Source: Alistipes senegalensis JC50 (GTDB lineage: Bacteria > Bacteroidota > Bacteroidia > Bacteroidales > Rikenellaceae). Taken from it: DNA of 64,000 bases. The stretch is from the NCBI RefSeq assembly GCF_025145645.1, contig NZ_CP102252.1:1922001-1986000 (forward strand), given 5' to 3'. Both the position numbers and the translations under genes were made by a program. Below the pieces are notes generated by a model. That model ran no database searches. It worked only from the letters and a program-made list of their open reading frames with translations, and was not told the origin of the DNA. This document shows, piece by piece, positions 35,455 through 44,963 of the stretch; positions within the stretch are counted from its first letter, which is position 1; each line of letters opens with the position of its first letter.

Positions 35455-37176
35455 ATGAAACGTATCTTACGTAGCTGCTGTGCAGCTTTACTGACCTGTC
35501 TGACGATAAATGCGGCTTCCGCCGTCGAAAAAGTCGTCTACCTGAAAGATTTTCTTACGCCCGGCGCGGCCGAGACCGATGCCGTGCCTGCCGTGCGGGC
35601 AGCATTGGAGCATTGTGCAGCGACTGGTGCCCGGAAACTCGTCCTGCCCGGCGGCCGCCTCTGCATGCGGCCCGATCAGGCGGTTGAGAAGTATCAGTTC
35701 ATCAGTAACAACGACGAGAGCCTCAAGCGCATTGCGTTCGATCTTGCGGGCATGCGCGATTTCGAAATCGACGGCGGAGGCACCGAGCTGCTCTTCACGG
35801 GCTTCATTTCGCCGTTCAGTCTCGAAGACTGCGAGAACATTACGATCAGCGACCTGACGATCGATTTCACCCGAACGTTTCACTCCGAGGGTGTTGTCGA
35901 GGCGGCGGGCGACGGCTGGCTGGAGATCCGCTTTCCGGAGGATTACCTGTGCGACATCGTTAACGGCTGTCTCCGCTTCCGCGACACGGAGGGGACGGTC
36001 TATCCCTTTTCCAACCTACTGGAATTCGATGCCGTGCGGCGGGAACCCGCCTTCCGCGCTACGGACTACTGGCTGTCGAACCGGACGATTCCGGCCGAGA
36101 AATGCGAGAACGGCAATTTCCGCATCCTGCGTAAAGACTTGAAGGCCTCGGTGGGCAACGTGATGGTATTCGGGGCGGCGGCGCGCTACAATCCCGGTTT
36201 TACGCTCGCCGACTGCCGGGGAGTCGAGATTCGCAACGTCAACCTCTACCATTGCGGCGGCATGGGCGTGATTGCCCAGCGCAGCCGCGACATCGAACTC
36301 CGCAAGCTGGTGATTGTTCCGTCACCCGGCAAAGGGCGCATGATAAGCATTACGGCCGATGCCACGCACTATGTCAACTGCGGCGGTTATATTCGCATGA
36401 TCGACTGCGTCTTCGAGAACCAGAAAGACGATGCGACGAACATTCACGGGCTGTATATGGCCGTCGAGCGGGTCGCCGGGCCCAACAAACTGCTGCTGCG
36501 TTGGCGTAATTCGGGTCAGTACGGTGTGGATTTCATCACTCCCGGCATGCACCTCGAATTGGTGGACAACGACAATGTCGAAACCTATGCCCGCCGCAGC
36601 GTGAAATCCGTCAGGCGGCTCAATAAGATTTACACCGAAGTAACCTTCACCGAACCCCTGCCCGATGGGGTGAAGCCTTTGCATGTGGTGGCTGCCGACG
36701 ACGATTATCCCGAGGTGCTGATCAAAGGGTGCCGTATGCGCGGCAACCGGGCCCGGGGTCTGTTGTTGGGCTCGCGCGGCCGGACTGTCGTCGAGGATAA
36801 CCATTTCCACATCGCGGGCGCGGCCATCCTCATCGAGGGCGACGCCAACTACTGGTACGAACAGTCAGGCGTGCGCGATGTCGTGATCCGCGGCAATGTC
36901 TTCGAAAACGGCAACTACGGCAGTCCGGGCTGGGGTTCGGCCTGCATCGCCGTCGGCAGCGGCATCCCCGACCGTGAAACCAGCCGCTATCACCGCAATA
37001 TCCGGGTCGAGGGCAATACGTTCCGGGTGTTCGATCCCCGCATCGTCAACCTCTACTGCGTCGATGGATTCCTTTTCCGCAGGAATAAGATAGAATTCAC
37101 GTCGGACTATCCTGTCGTTGACGGCCAGGCAGAGCGGTTCGTTACGAGAAATTGCGATAATGTCGTGATTGAATAG
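35455..37176 (+). CDS. GH110 alpha-1,3-galactosidase, copy 1
   Basis: A 573-residue secreted enzyme (signal peptide to about residue 23). The repeated short strands with N-x-x-I-x-x-x-x-I spacing (CENITISDLTIDF, CRGVEIRNVNLYHCGGMGVIAQ, SRDIELRKLVI, VLIKGCRMRGNRARGLLLGSRGRTVVEDNHF) are a right-handed beta-helix. The pair Asp325-Asp326 in KDDATNIHG corresponds to the adjacent catalytic aspartates of GH110. RARGLLLGSR and the RYHRNIRVEGNTF block are strongly conserved in this family. Characterised members remove terminal alpha-1,3-galactose, including that of blood group B and of linear alpha-Gal. It is 23 bp from the GH97 gene and 6 bp from a second GH110. Confidence 0.9.
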   Translation: MKRILRSCCAALLTCLTINAASAVEKVVYLKDFLTPGAAETDAVPAVRAALEHCAATGARKLVLPGGRLCMRPDQAVEKYQFISNNDESLKRIAFDLAGMRDFEIDGGGTELLFTGFISPFSLEDCENITISDLTIDFTRTFHSEGVVEAAGDGWLEIRFPEDYLCDIVNGCLRFRDTEGTVYPFSNLLEFDAVRREPAFRATDYWLSNRTIPAEKCENGNFRILRKDLKASVGNVMVFGAAARYNPGFTLADCRGVEIRNVNLYHCGGMGVIAQRSRDIELRKLVIVPSPGKGRMISITADATHYVNCGGYIRMIDCVFENQKDDATNIHGLYMAVERVAGPNKLLLRWRNSGQYGVDFITPGMHLELVDNDNVETYARRSVKSVRRLNKIYTEVTFTEPLPDGVKPLHVVAADDDYPEVLIKGCRMRGNRARGLLLGSRGRTVVEDNHFHIAGAAILIEGDANYWYEQSGVRDVVIRGNVFENGNYGSPGWGSACIAVGSGIPDRETSRYHRNIRVEGNTFRVFDPRIVNLYCVDGFLFRRNKIEFTSDYPVVDGQAERFVTRNCDNVVIE

Positions 37177-37182
37177 ACGGCT

Positions 37183-38922
37183 ATGATTCCGGTTCGATTA
37201 TGGTTTGCGGCTGCGATATTTTGTACAGCCTGCGCAGGCGGTTGCGGAGCACCCGCGGAATCGGTATCACTCGCTGATTTCATCGAGGAGAACCGTATTG
37301 GGAATGACGCGACCCTTGCATTCCGCCGTGCCGTGGAGTATTGCCGGCAGCACCGGGTCCGGGAACTGGTCGTGCCGGCAGGCACCTACGATATTTATCC
37401 CGACCTGGCTTTTGAAAAATACGAGTATGTCACCAACAACAGCGCCGGGCTGAAACGGCTGCTTTTCGATTTGGATGGAATCGAAGATTTCACTCTGCGC
37501 GGCGAGGGGGCGCACCTCGTGCTCCACGGTTATGTTTCGGCTTTTTCCGTCGTCCATTGCACGAATGTTACGATCCGCGGCTTTACGGTCGATTATGCAC
37601 GTACGTTCCATTCGGAGGGTACCATCACCGGCGTAGGGGAGAATTATCTCGACCTGCGTTTTTCCGGGGCGTATCCTTACCGGATCGTCAACGGAGACCT
37701 GCATTTCTACGATGAGGCCGGTGCGGAATATCCGGTCTCCCACCTGCTCGAATTCGATGTCGTGCGCCGCGAGCCCGCATTCCATGCCCGGGACTATTGG
37801 CTGCGAAATAAAACGGTTCCCGCAGAACAGCTTCCGAACGGCGACGTACGGATCTTTCACCCCGGACTGACCGGCAAGGCGGGGAATATTCTGGTGCTGG
37901 GACCCGCTCACCGTATGTGTCCCGGCGTGGCCATCGACCGTTCACGGAGCATACTGATCGAGGATTTGACTCTGCATCACTGCGGCGGAATGGGCGTGGT
38001 GGCGCAGATGAGCAGCGACATCGAACTCGACGGCGTTCGTATCGTGACCGCCCCCGAATCGGACAGGGTCATCAGCATTACGGCAGACGCCACGCACTTT
38101 ACCCATTGCGACGGTTATGTGCGGATGATCGGCTGCGAGTTCTTCAACCAGATCGACGATGCGACGAATATTCATGGCATGTACGGTATCGTGAAACAGG
38201 TGACAGGACCTTCGCGCCTGCGCGTTTTCTTCCCGCATGAACAGCAGTACGGGCTCGATGTGCTCGAGTCGGGCGTTGAGGCCGAGATACTTGCACAGCG
38301 CAGTCTGATTACGCATACCACGGGCCGCATAACCTCGATGGAGCGCCTGAACAAGGAGTGGTACGAGGTGACTTTCGACGGCGATCTGTCGCAACTTGCC
38401 GTGGGCGACTTGATTACCCGAACGTGTTATCCTGAGGTGCTGATCCGGAACTGCCGTATGGGGAATAATCGGGCGCGCGGACTTTTGCTCGGCTCACGTA
38501 AGAAAACCGTTGTCGAGGATTGTTATTTCCACACGCCCGGTGCAGCTATTCTTTTCGAAGGCGACGGGTACTACTGGTACGAGCAAGCCGGCGTGCGCGA
38601 TGTCGAAATTCGCCATTGCGTGTTCGACGATTGCCTCTACGGAGCCGCTACGTGGGGCGACGCCGTCATTGCAACGGGCAACGGCCCCAAACATGACCGG
38701 GAACAGAGCCGCTACCATCGCAATATCCGGGTCGAAGGCAATACGTTCCGGGGATTCGATCCCCGCATCGTCAACCTCTATTGCGTTGACGGATTCGTAT
38801 TCACTCGGGATAATGCAATCGAATATACCGATGATTATTCCGATTTGTCCGGGAAAAAACGTAACTTTATCATTCGGAACTGCGATAATATAGTCATTGA
38901 AAAAGAACAAATCGATAAATAA
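37183..38922 (+). CDS. GH110 alpha-1,3-galactosidase, copy 2
   Basis: A 579-residue paralog of the gene just upstream, with the catalytic pair again at Asp325-Asp326 (IDDATNIHG) and the same beta-helix blocks (HHCGGMGVVAQ, RARGLLLGSRKKTVVEDCYF, RYHRNIRVEGNTFRGFDPRIVNLYCVDGF). The signal region AIFCTACAGGC could act as a lipobox, so this copy may be lipid-anchored while copy 1 is soluble. The two proteins differ most in the segments around residues 340-420, which probably shape the subsites. In other gut Bacteroides paired GH110 enzymes differ in taking branched blood group B or linear alpha-galactosyl ends; such a split is likely here but not shown by sequence. Confidence 0.9.
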   Translation: MIPVRLWFAAAIFCTACAGGCGAPAESVSLADFIEENRIGNDATLAFRRAVEYCRQHRVRELVVPAGTYDIYPDLAFEKYEYVTNNSAGLKRLLFDLDGIEDFTLRGEGAHLVLHGYVSAFSVVHCTNVTIRGFTVDYARTFHSEGTITGVGENYLDLRFSGAYPYRIVNGDLHFYDEAGAEYPVSHLLEFDVVRREPAFHARDYWLRNKTVPAEQLPNGDVRIFHPGLTGKAGNILVLGPAHRMCPGVAIDRSRSILIEDLTLHHCGGMGVVAQMSSDIELDGVRIVTAPESDRVISITADATHFTHCDGYVRMIGCEFFNQIDDATNIHGMYGIVKQVTGPSRLRVFFPHEQQYGLDVLESGVEAEILAQRSLITHTTGRITSMERLNKEWYEVTFDGDLSQLAVGDLITRTCYPEVLIRNCRMGNNRARGLLLGSRKKTVVEDCYFHTPGAAILFEGDGYYWYEQAGVRDVEIRHCVFDDCLYGAATWGDAVIATGNGPKHDREQSRYHRNIRVEGNTFRGFDPRIVNLYCVDGFVFTRDNAIEYTDDYSDLSGKKRNFIIRNCDNIVIEKEQIDK

Positions 38923-38925
38923 ATT

Positions 38926-40395
38926 ATGAAACGATTTTTTGGAGGAGCATTGGCTTTGCTGCTGGCCGTGCAGGCGGAAGCCGAAGTGAAACTTCCGGCC
39001 GTGTTGGGGAGCAATATGGTGTTGCAGCGCAATACGGAAGTGAATTTCTGGGGCGAGGCTTCGCCCCGCAGCCGCGTGCGCGTAACCACTTCGTGGAATG
39101 GCCGCACGTATGACGCCAAGGCCGATGCCGAGGGCAGATGGACGATGAAAATCGCTACGGACGAAGCCGGAGGCCCCTATACCGTAACTGTCAGCGACGG
39201 CCGGGAAATCGTGCTCGACAACGTGATGCTGGGCGAGGTGTGGGTCTGCTCGGGACAGTCCAATATGGAAATGCCCGTGAGCGGATTCATGTTCCAGCCG
39301 GTCGAGGGAGCGGTCGATGCCATTGCCGATGCCGGAATGTACCCCGGCATCCGGATGTTCACCGTGCCGCGTGTTTCGTCGCAAACGCCCCTTCAGGACT
39401 GCGAGGCGGCGTGGCAGACGGCGACCTCCGAATCGGTCGGCCAGTTCAGCGCCGTAGGGTATTTTTTCGGGCGGATGCTCTATAAGGCGTTGGGCGTCCC
39501 CGTTGGGCTTATCACTCCGAACTGGGGCGGTTCGACCATCGAGGCGTGGATGACCGTTGATGCCATCGACTCGACGCCGGGTATCGACCATGCCGCAGCC
39601 AAGTCGGGAACCTATGACAACAGCATCCCTCAGCGGCTCTATAACGGGATGTTGCTGCCCGTATGCCGTTTTACAGCCAAAGGGTTCATCTGGTATCAGG
39701 GCGAATCGAACCGCAGAAACTGGTACGACTACAAGGCCCTTCAGGTGTCGCTCGTCAAACTCTGGCGTGAAACCTGGGGTGACGGGAAGATGCCGTTTTA
39801 CTACACACAGCTGGCGCCTTACCGGTATGAAGGCGATGACCTGCGTTCGCTGCCGTTGGTCATCGAGGCGCAATACCGTGCGCTGGCCGAAATCCCGTAT
39901 GCTGGAATTGCCGCTACGACCGACCTGGGAAACCCGACCTGCATTCATCCGGCGCGCAAACGCGAAGTGGGAGAGCGTCTGGCATTTCTTGCCCTCGCGA
40001 ACGATTACGGGGTAAAGGGACTGCCTGCCCCTGCACCGGTATATAAGTCGATGGAACGCGACGGGAATAAACTGGTGCTGACTTTCGACAACCTGCCGCT
40101 CAAGGCCCGGAACGGCGTTGACAGTTTCGTGGCTTTCGGGCCTGACGGGTATCGGCGGCCTGCCGGCTTCGAAATTGCGGGCGAAGACCGGGTCTTCCAT
40201 CCTGCCGTTGCGAATTTCAAATATTGGGACAACCGTATCGAAGTGAGTTCCGACCGGGTTCCCGAACCCGTTGCCGTGCGCTACGCATTCCGGAATTACT
40301 GTCCGGAAGCCAATGTCGTGACCACTATGGGCCAGCCGCTGGCGCCGTTCCGGACGGACGACTGGCCGTTGGACGACATCGGAGAGATCAGATAA
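38926..40395 (+). CDS. nanS: Sialate O-acetylesterase
   Basis: A 489-residue secreted esterase (signal to about residue 20), three bases after the GH110 copy 2 stop. The SASA-family blocks are GSNMVLQRNTEVNFWGEA (N-terminal beta domain), VWVCSGQSNMEMP with the nucleophile Ser112, NWGGSTIEAWM, FIWYQGESN (oxyanion region), and NPTCIHPARKREVGERLA with the catalytic His. It would remove O-acetyl groups, mostly at O-9, from sialic acids on mucin so that sialidases can act. The gene closes the enzyme part of the locus. The name follows family use; related proteins also deacetylate xylan, but the mucin context favours sialic acid. Confidence 0.88.
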   Translation: MKRFFGGALALLLAVQAEAEVKLPAVLGSNMVLQRNTEVNFWGEASPRSRVRVTTSWNGRTYDAKADAEGRWTMKIATDEAGGPYTVTVSDGREIVLDNVMLGEVWVCSGQSNMEMPVSGFMFQPVEGAVDAIADAGMYPGIRMFTVPRVSSQTPLQDCEAAWQTATSESVGQFSAVGYFFGRMLYKALGVPVGLITPNWGGSTIEAWMTVDAIDSTPGIDHAAAKSGTYDNSIPQRLYNGMLLPVCRFTAKGFIWYQGESNRRNWYDYKALQVSLVKLWRETWGDGKMPFYYTQLAPYRYEGDDLRSLPLVIEAQYRALAEIPYAGIAATTDLGNPTCIHPARKREVGERLAFLALANDYGVKGLPAPAPVYKSMERDGNKLVLTFDNLPLKARNGVDSFVAFGPDGYRRPAGFEIAGEDRVFHPAVANFKYWDNRIEVSSDRVPEPVAVRYAFRNYCPEANVVTTMGQPLAPFRTDDWPLDDIGEIR

Positions 40396-40423
40396 ATATA
40401 CCGCAAATATGTATCCTGAATTT

Positions 40424-40463
40424 CCCCCCCCCTCCTCTCCGGCAGCGAACTTGCTGTTCGCTG
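40424..40463 (+). other. C9 tract and hairpin in the leader of the hybrid regulator
   Basis: Nine C residues (40424-40432) are followed by an inverted repeat CAGCGAA / TTCGCTG (40443-40463). They lie in the 216-base gap between the esterase gene and the regulator gene. I see no exact TAnnTTTG box. The stem may end the enzyme operon weakly; the C-run length could vary and alter expression. Confidence 0.4.
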
Positions 40464-40611
40464 AAGAAATAACTGCCTGTATATCACCGATGGAAGGCGA
40501 AAAGCAAAAGTTTTTCGCAAGGGGAAGGCATGCTCGCGTGGAAAGCTATGTCCGGGGGTTGTGCGCACACGATGGGAATACAGCATATAGAACTGTGCAG
40601 AAACTGGTACT

Positions 40612-43600
40612 ATGACGTTGCAGGTGAAATATGCGGTATGCTTGTGTGTGATGTGTATGGCAGTGTTCCGTGTCGGAAATGGCATGGAACATAAATTCAA
40701 GTACTACACCGATAACAACGGGCTCTCTTCGAATACCATCCAGTGCCTTTACCAGGATGAAAAAGGCTATATTTGGGTCGGCACGGCCGACGGACTGGAT
40801 CGTTTCAACTCTTACGATTTCACCAACTACCGTTCGGACCATCGCCGGACGTATACCCTCGAAAACAATTGCGTTTACAGTCTCTGCGCCGAAGGTTTCC
40901 CGAACGGCGACCGTATCTGGGTCGGCACCAGCGACGGCGTTTATATTTTCGATTCGAAAGACGAATCGTTCGTCAATCTGCCCATTCTGTCCGACGGAGA
41001 AGTGCGCCACAACCTGCTGGTCTACTCGCTGGCGGCCGACGTGGCCGGCAACATGTGGATTGGGACGCTCGGCGACGGACTGTATCGCTACAACATCAAG
41101 TCCGGCACTTTCGAGCATTACACCGCCGCACGATATCCCGAGGCTTTTTCGTCGGATGTCATCGTTAAGGTGTTGCTCGACCATGACAGCAATATTTGGG
41201 TGGCCTCGGACGGCGGGTCGCTATTGAGCCGCTATAATCCTGAGAACAACCGTTTCTCGACGTTCCGGGTCGAAGATACGCTAACGCGCGAGCCCATTTC
41301 GCGCATCAGTACGATGTGCCAGGATTCGTTCGGCGACATCTGGATTGCCGGCTATGCCTGCGAGCTCTATAAGTTCGAACTTTCGCGACTGACGTTTTCC
41401 TGCAACAAGCCCGACGACGGCGAATCGTACGGTCGCGTACGTAGCATGATCGAATACTCTCCGGGGGTGATGATGCTCGGAACGGATCACGGACTGGTAA
41501 ACTTCAATGCGAAGTACCGCAGTTTCGAGCAGGTCGATAACGGCATCACCAATCGCAATGGACGGCTTAACGACAAATTTATCCATTCGATTCTCAAAGA
41601 CCGTGACGGCGGTATCTGGATAGGTACCTATTTCGGGGGCATCAACTACCTTTCGCCGTTGAGTTCGCTTTTCACGCTCATCGAGACGGGCGAAGGGTGC
41701 GGCCGAATCATCAGCAAGTTCTGCGAGGGGCCTGGCGGGAACATCTGGATCGGCAGCGACGACGGGGGCTTAAGCTTCTATAATCCCCGCACGGGGGATT
41801 ACAGACATGTGGTGATCGATGAGCGCAATCCTGCACTCAATATCCATGCGCTGACTGTCGATGGTTACTGGCTGTGGGTCGGCACCTACGGCAATGGCCT
41901 CTACCGCGTTGATCTGCGCAACCGGCAGGTGCGGCATTTCAACCGGCACGGCACGGGGCTCGACAATCTCGATGTCTATTCGGTCTACCGCGATTCGCGG
42001 GGACAGCTGTGGATCGGTACCAAGATGGGCATTTGTCGATATGACGATGCCACGGAAACCGTTTCGTGCGCTGTCAGCCTGGGGCATAACAGCGACGTGG
42101 TGGACATTTGCGAGGATACGCAGGGACATCTGTGGTTCGCATCGTTGGGCAAAGGGTTGATTCGTTACGGTTTCGATGAGGATGAATTCACCCATTTCTC
42201 GCATGACTCCCGCTACGGGCTCTCTGATTTTGTGAGCTGCCTTGCCGTCGAGGACGGTGTGCTGTGGATCGGAACGCACGGCACCGGGCTCTGCCGCTAC
42301 GATATTGCGGCGGATACGCTCACCCGGGAATTCGATGCATTGCCGTACGGCAATTGCGCTGTGTTCCAGATTATCCGGAATGGCAGCGAACTGTGGCTGA
42401 CGACCAATCGGGGACTGCTGAAATACAACCGCGGGAACGGTCAAGATTCGATTTACAAGTTCACCTCCGACGACGGTCTTCAAGCGAATATCTTCAACGC
42501 CAATTCGGGCATCAAATCCTCCACCGGACATATCTATATCGGATGCAACAACGGTATCAACCGTTTCTATCCCTATGATTTCACACGACGTGAAAACTCC
42601 GCCAAGCTCAATATCGTCTTTCCTGACTTCAAGCTTTTCAACCGCAGCGTGCCCGTTGATGGCAGCCTGCTCACTCATACGATCGACTGTCAGCGGGCAA
42701 TCCGCCTGCGGGGCCGGAAGATCTCGTTCAGTCTCGATTTCATCGCGCTCAATTTTTCTTCGCCTCTACGGACGGTTTACCGTTATCGGCTCGAAAATTT
42801 CGACGACAAATGGATTACCACAGGGCAGGACGAGAGTGCCGGCATGCAACATGTATCCTATACGAACCTGCCACCGAACAAATACCGCTTTGTCGTAAGT
42901 GCCTCGATCGGCGGCGAACAGTTCGGAGAGGAAGCCGTGGTTGAGATTACGGTGCTGCCTCCCTGGTGGATGACGCGCGTGATGATGGCCGTTTACGGTA
43001 TGCTGTTCGTCGCCTCGGCTGTTGGGGGCGGTTTGCTTTTGCGGCGGCGTGTCGGACGGGCGCACCGCGAGCAGATTGCCTCGATTACCCGCAAGAACAA
43101 ACTCGACTTGCTGGAGGCCAAGGTCAGCCTCTTTACCGAGGTGGCCAACGAGATACTCACCCCCGTTGCCTTGATTGCCGCCCCCGTCGAGGAAATTGCC
43201 AAGCGTGCCGATGTCTACGGGGAACTACGCGAGGATGTCGATATCGTCCGCAAGAACTGCGAACGACTGCGTGTGCTGGTGAACCAGATATTGAGTCTCA
43301 AAAATTCCGAGGCCGGTGAAAATGCCCTTCCCCTCGTAGAAACGGTCGATGCACGCGAACTGCTTGCCGCGTCGGTGGACGCGGTGCGCGATACTGCCGC
43401 GCGCAGGGACGTTAAGATAAACCTCTCGCTGCCCGGGGAGCCTGTGACGGTGCGGGTTTACTGCGACTGTTTTTCGAAAATCGCGGGCCATGTCCTCAAC
43501 AATGCCTGTCAGTTCGCTGAGAGCCGAATCGACGTTACGCTCGATGCTCCCGGCGGGGAGCTTTCCGACGACGTGTTCCGGGTGCGTATCCGCGACGACG

Positions 43601-44649
43601 GTGCCGGAATCAGCCGCGAGGAGCAATCCCGGATTTTCGATCTGTTCTATACCTCGGATGCAGACTCTGTCGGTGGCCGCGGCCTGGGATTGGGGCTCGC
43701 CGTAGCGAAGCACCTCGCTGCACGCATGGGAGCCCGCCTCGGAGTGGAGAGTGTTGTGGGCGAGTGGACCGAATTCTCGCTGACCGTTCCGCTGAATTCC
43801 GTTGCGGAGTCGGATACGGCGGACGGGGAGGTGTCTGCCGCACCCCGGCCTGACGCCGTTGTGCCGTCCGGTATGCAGAAACGCCTGCCTAACATCCTGC
43901 TGGTCGAGGACAACGCTGATTTCGCAGACTTTTTCGTGCGTCACCTTGCGGAATGCTATACGATTCACTGCGTGGCTGACGGGCAGCAGGCGCTCGACAT
44001 GCTCCGCCGCCGGAATATGTCGGCGGTGGTAAGCGATGTGGCGCTGAAGGGAATGGACGGCATCGCGCTGTGCACGGCCGTGCGCAATGACCGGATGTTG
44101 GATCACCTGCCTGTCATCCTGGTGTCGGTCGATGCTTCGTCCGCGACGAAGGTCCGGGCATTGCAGGCAGGTGCCGACGCCTGCCTCGAAAAACCGTTCT
44201 CGGTCGATTTCCTCGACTCGCAGATACGTACGCTTGTGGAGATGCGCCGCCGACTGCGGCTGAAATTTTCGAAAATGCCCTATTCCCTCTTCGACGAGGA
44301 GGAGCAGATGTCTGGAGGCGACCGTTTTATGGTGCAGGTCAACCAGTATGTCATGGATAATATTTCCAATTCGAGCCTGTCGGTCGAGGACATCGCTGCG
44401 GCCGTCGGCGTGAGCCGTACGCTTTTCTTTTCGCGCATTAAGTCTCTGACGGGCACCACGCCCAACGAATTTTTGCGTTCTACGCGGTTGAAAGCGGCCG
44501 CCGAGCTCCTTTCGAAACCCAATAATCTGCGCGTGACGGAAATCTGCTATATGGTGGGATTTACTTCGACCTCCTATTTCGCCAAGTGCTTCCATGCCCA
44601 GTTCGGAATGCTGCCCAACGAGTTTCTCGATAGATTCCGCCGCGAATGA
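40612..44649 (+). CDS. Hybrid two-component system regulator (HTCS) with His-to-Asn change in the kinase
   Basis: A 1345-residue one-polypeptide regulator. The periplasmic part (about 25-690) has two seven-bladed propellers built from Reg_prop repeats (GLSSNTIQCLYQDEKGYIWVGT, GGIWIGTYFGGINYL, GNIWIGSDDGGLSFY), then a Y_Y_Y domain (700-780) and one membrane segment (about 787-807). In the cytoplasm come a HisKA-like helix pair, an ATPase domain (RIRDDGAGISREE, GRGLGLGLAVAKH), a receiver with Asp1142 (VSDVALKGMDG) and Lys in LEKPF, and an AraC-type helix-turn-helix at the end. At the H-box, usually SHExRTP, it reads ANEILTP: Asn846 takes the place of the phospho-accepting His. Codon AAC is one base from CAC. 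It follows the mucin locus and presumably controls it on sensing an oligosaccharide. Confidence 0.93.
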   Translation: MTLQVKYAVCLCVMCMAVFRVGNGMEHKFKYYTDNNGLSSNTIQCLYQDEKGYIWVGTADGLDRFNSYDFTNYRSDHRRTYTLENNCVYSLCAEGFPNGDRIWVGTSDGVYIFDSKDESFVNLPILSDGEVRHNLLVYSLAADVAGNMWIGTLGDGLYRYNIKSGTFEHYTAARYPEAFSSDVIVKVLLDHDSNIWVASDGGSLLSRYNPENNRFSTFRVEDTLTREPISRISTMCQDSFGDIWIAGYACELYKFELSRLTFSCNKPDDGESYGRVRSMIEYSPGVMMLGTDHGLVNFNAKYRSFEQVDNGITNRNGRLNDKFIHSILKDRDGGIWIGTYFGGINYLSPLSSLFTLIETGEGCGRIISKFCEGPGGNIWIGSDDGGLSFYNPRTGDYRHVVIDERNPALNIHALTVDGYWLWVGTYGNGLYRVDLRNRQVRHFNRHGTGLDNLDVYSVYRDSRGQLWIGTKMGICRYDDATETVSCAVSLGHNSDVVDICEDTQGHLWFASLGKGLIRYGFDEDEFTHFSHDSRYGLSDFVSCLAVEDGVLWIGTHGTGLCRYDIAADTLTREFDALPYGNCAVFQIIRNGSELWLTTNRGLLKYNRGNGQDSIYKFTSDDGLQANIFNANSGIKSSTGHIYIGCNNGINRFYPYDFTRRENSAKLNIVFPDFKLFNRSVPVDGSLLTHTIDCQRAIRLRGRKISFSLDFIALNFSSPLRTVYRYRLENFDDKWITTGQDESAGMQHVSYTNLPPNKYRFVVSASIGGEQFGEEAVVEITVLPPWWMTRVMMAVYGMLFVASAVGGGLLLRRRVGRAHREQIASITRKNKLDLLEAKVSLFTEVANEILTPVALIAAPVEEIAKRADVYGELREDVDIVRKNCERLRVLVNQILSLKNSEAGENALPLVETVDARELLAASVDAVRDTAARRDVKINLSLPGEPVTVRVYCDCFSKIAGHVLNNACQFAESRIDVTLDAPGGELSDDVFRVRIRDDGAGISREEQSRIFDLFYTSDADSVGGRGLGLGLAVAKHLAARMGARLGVESVVGEWTEFSLTVPLNSVAESDTADGEVSAAPRPDAVVPSGMQKRLPNILLVEDNADFADFFVRHLAECYTIHCVADGQQALDMLRRRNMSAVVSDVALKGMDGIALCTAVRNDRMLDHLPVILVSVDASSATKVRALQAGADACLEKPFSVDFLDSQIRTLVEMRRRLRLKFSKMPYSLFDEEEQMSGGDRFMVQVNQYVMDNISNSSLSVEDIAAAVGVSRTLFFSRIKSLTGTTPNEFLRSTRLKAAAELLSKPNNLRVTEICYMVGFTSTSYFAKCFHAQFGMLPNEFLDRFRRE

Positions 44650-44822
44650 TCCGGCCGGGGCTGCGGGGACGATTTGAAGCAATGCCGTGCGGGGTTTCGC
44701 TCCGCAGGGTTTCATGTCGTCGGCCTCGGCTGCCGCAGCATGCCCTCGCGGCCGATTGTCGCCCGTTCTTCTGTTTATAACTCTGTTGCACATTTGGGGA
44801 AGTTGCTATGGAAATTGTCCGA
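44650..44822 (+). other. Intergenic leader after the hybrid regulator
   Basis: About 170 bases without a gene. A weak stem (TGCGGGG / CTCCGCA at 44688-44706) could end the regulator transcript, but no T-tract follows. Nothing else recognised. Confidence 0.3.
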
Positions 44823-44854
44823 TTTGAAAAATCGGGACATTTTCATTAGATTTG
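44817..44854 (+). promoter_or_regulatory. Promoter with overlapping near-palindrome for the LTA-synthase-type gene
   Basis: TTTG (44823-44826), 20 bases, TAGATTTG (44847-44854) match the Bacteroidetes consensus. The words TGTCCGATTT and AAATCGGGACA (about 44817-44840) form a near-perfect inverted repeat across the -33 box, a likely regulator binding site. The start codon is 109 bases further on. Confidence 0.65.
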
Positions 44855-44963
44855 CAATTGATACATAGAGTTGTTTCCCGATCATTGTCTGCCGTATTTT
44901 GAATATCCGTGTTGCAGATGCCTGAAACGATCTCGCCTGACATCAAAAAGTGTGAACGAACCG

